Below, in pieces: positions 4,639 through 5,035 of a stretch of DNA of 5,035 nt. The stretch comes from Acidilobaceae archaeon (GTDB lineage Archaea > Thermoproteota > Thermoprotei_A > Sulfolobales > Acidilobaceae): assembly GCA_027013765.1 (NCBI GenBank), contig JALWGG010000064.1, positions 1-5,035 of the forward strand, read 5' to 3'. Within the stretch, counting starts at the first letter, position 1. Every line of letters begins with the position of its first letter. The notes below the pieces were generated by a model that searched no databases, was not told where the DNA came from, and saw only the letters and a list, made by a program, of their open reading frames with translations. A program made the translations under genes and the position numbers.

Positions 4639-5035
4639 TGCAGGGCATACTCAGAGAGAGGATTATGGGCCTAATAAGAGTATTCATAGCAGTACTGATA
4701 ATGGCCTGGGTCGGGGTCCCGCTAGCAATATCAATACTATACGCATTCGCAGAGCCCAGGGCACTATATGCTAGAACCCCAATCCCACTAAGCTACAGCC
4801 TCTACCAAGTCAAATTCCTCCTATTCGAGGCCGGGGCCCTGGCGGCGGTGAAGAATAGTATAATTGTCGCGCTACTCACAATGGCACTAAGCTTCATCCT
4901 AGGACTACCCGCTGGATACGCGTTCGCACGATACATGTTCCCCGGGAGAGACCTCTTGAAGCTATCACTAATCGGTATGAGGATGTTCCCAGTAATGATC
5001 ATAGGAGTCCCACTAGTAGCACTATACATAAGGAT
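4635..5035 (+). CDS. Carbohydrate ABC transporter permease, MalG type, partial (C-terminus off the right edge)
   Basis: The 133 visible codons are the N-terminal half of a MalG/CUT1 second permease (PF00528), normally about 270-290 residues. A first membrane span lies at about 12-38 (IRVFIAVLIMAWVGVPLAIS, then ILYAF). After an outside loop comes the characteristic NSIIVALLTMALSFILGLPA (75-94) GYAFARYMFPGRD, then the start of a third span (LIGMRMFPVMIIGVPLVALY). The EAA loop would be beyond the window. ATGATG gives two possible starts (4635 or 4638); the first overlaps the upstream stop by 4 bases. It would pair with the MalF-type subunit in the inner channel. The ATPase and any sugar-degrading genes would be expected further downstream, or the ATPase may be shared with another transporter. 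Confidence 0.92.
   Translation, partial: MMQGILRERIMGLIRVFIAVLIMAWVGVPLAISILYAFAEPRALYARTPIPLSYSLYQVKFLLFEAGALAAVKNSIIVALLTMALSFILGLPAGYAFARYMFPGRDLLKLSLIGMRMFPVMIIGVPLVALYIR

Overview
The window looks like chromosomal DNA of a hyperthermophilic crenarchaeon (Thermoproteota, perhaps Desulfurococcales-like). This is inferred from the heavy use of ATA, CTA and AGG codons, GTG/TTG start codons, A/T-rich TATA-type promoters close to start codons, a PaREP1-family gene (almost exclusively archaeal), and a solute-binding protein that carries a pilin-like class III signal peptide instead of a lipobox. The exact genus cannot be told from the sequence.

Left part (1-1126): an accessory region. A minus-strand DUF433 antitoxin-like gene runs off the left edge. 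Behind it lies what looks like a frameshifted small gene (226-331, minus), then about 300 bases with no convincing gene. A plus-strand PaREP1-family (HEPN-like) gene follows, best started at a TTG codon at 635. DUF433 genes usually pair with a PIN-like toxin, and PaREP1 proteins are related to HEPN nucleotidyltransferase/nuclease partners, so this part may be a toxin-antitoxin-type island. No complete pair is visible.

Middle (1115-1995, minus): a complete FkbM-family SAM-dependent methyltransferase, visibly richer in A+T than its neighbours. Just past its stop is a 43-codon open stretch in another frame whose translation looks protein-like and may be the tail of a lost gene.

Right part (1996-5035, plus): an AT-rich divergent control region with repeats and palindromes leads into a CUT1-type carbohydrate ABC importer. 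The order is an extracellular substrate-binding protein, a short gap holding a poly-T terminator and what appears to be a second promoter, a MalF-type permease, and a MalG-type permease that overlaps it by 4 bases and is cut by the right edge. The binding protein would sit anchored outside the cell and hand a sugar or oligosaccharide to the two-permease channel. The ATPase is not in the window; it may lie downstream or be supplied from elsewhere. The arrangement fits high binding-protein expression with separately started, leaderless permease mRNA.

I did not find a CRISPR array, rRNA, tRNA or intact insertion sequence, nor clear evidence of an undescribed system. The most notable points are the bindosome-type signal peptide, the symmetric repeat around the transporter TATA box, the terminator/promoter gap, and the two apparent gene remnants.
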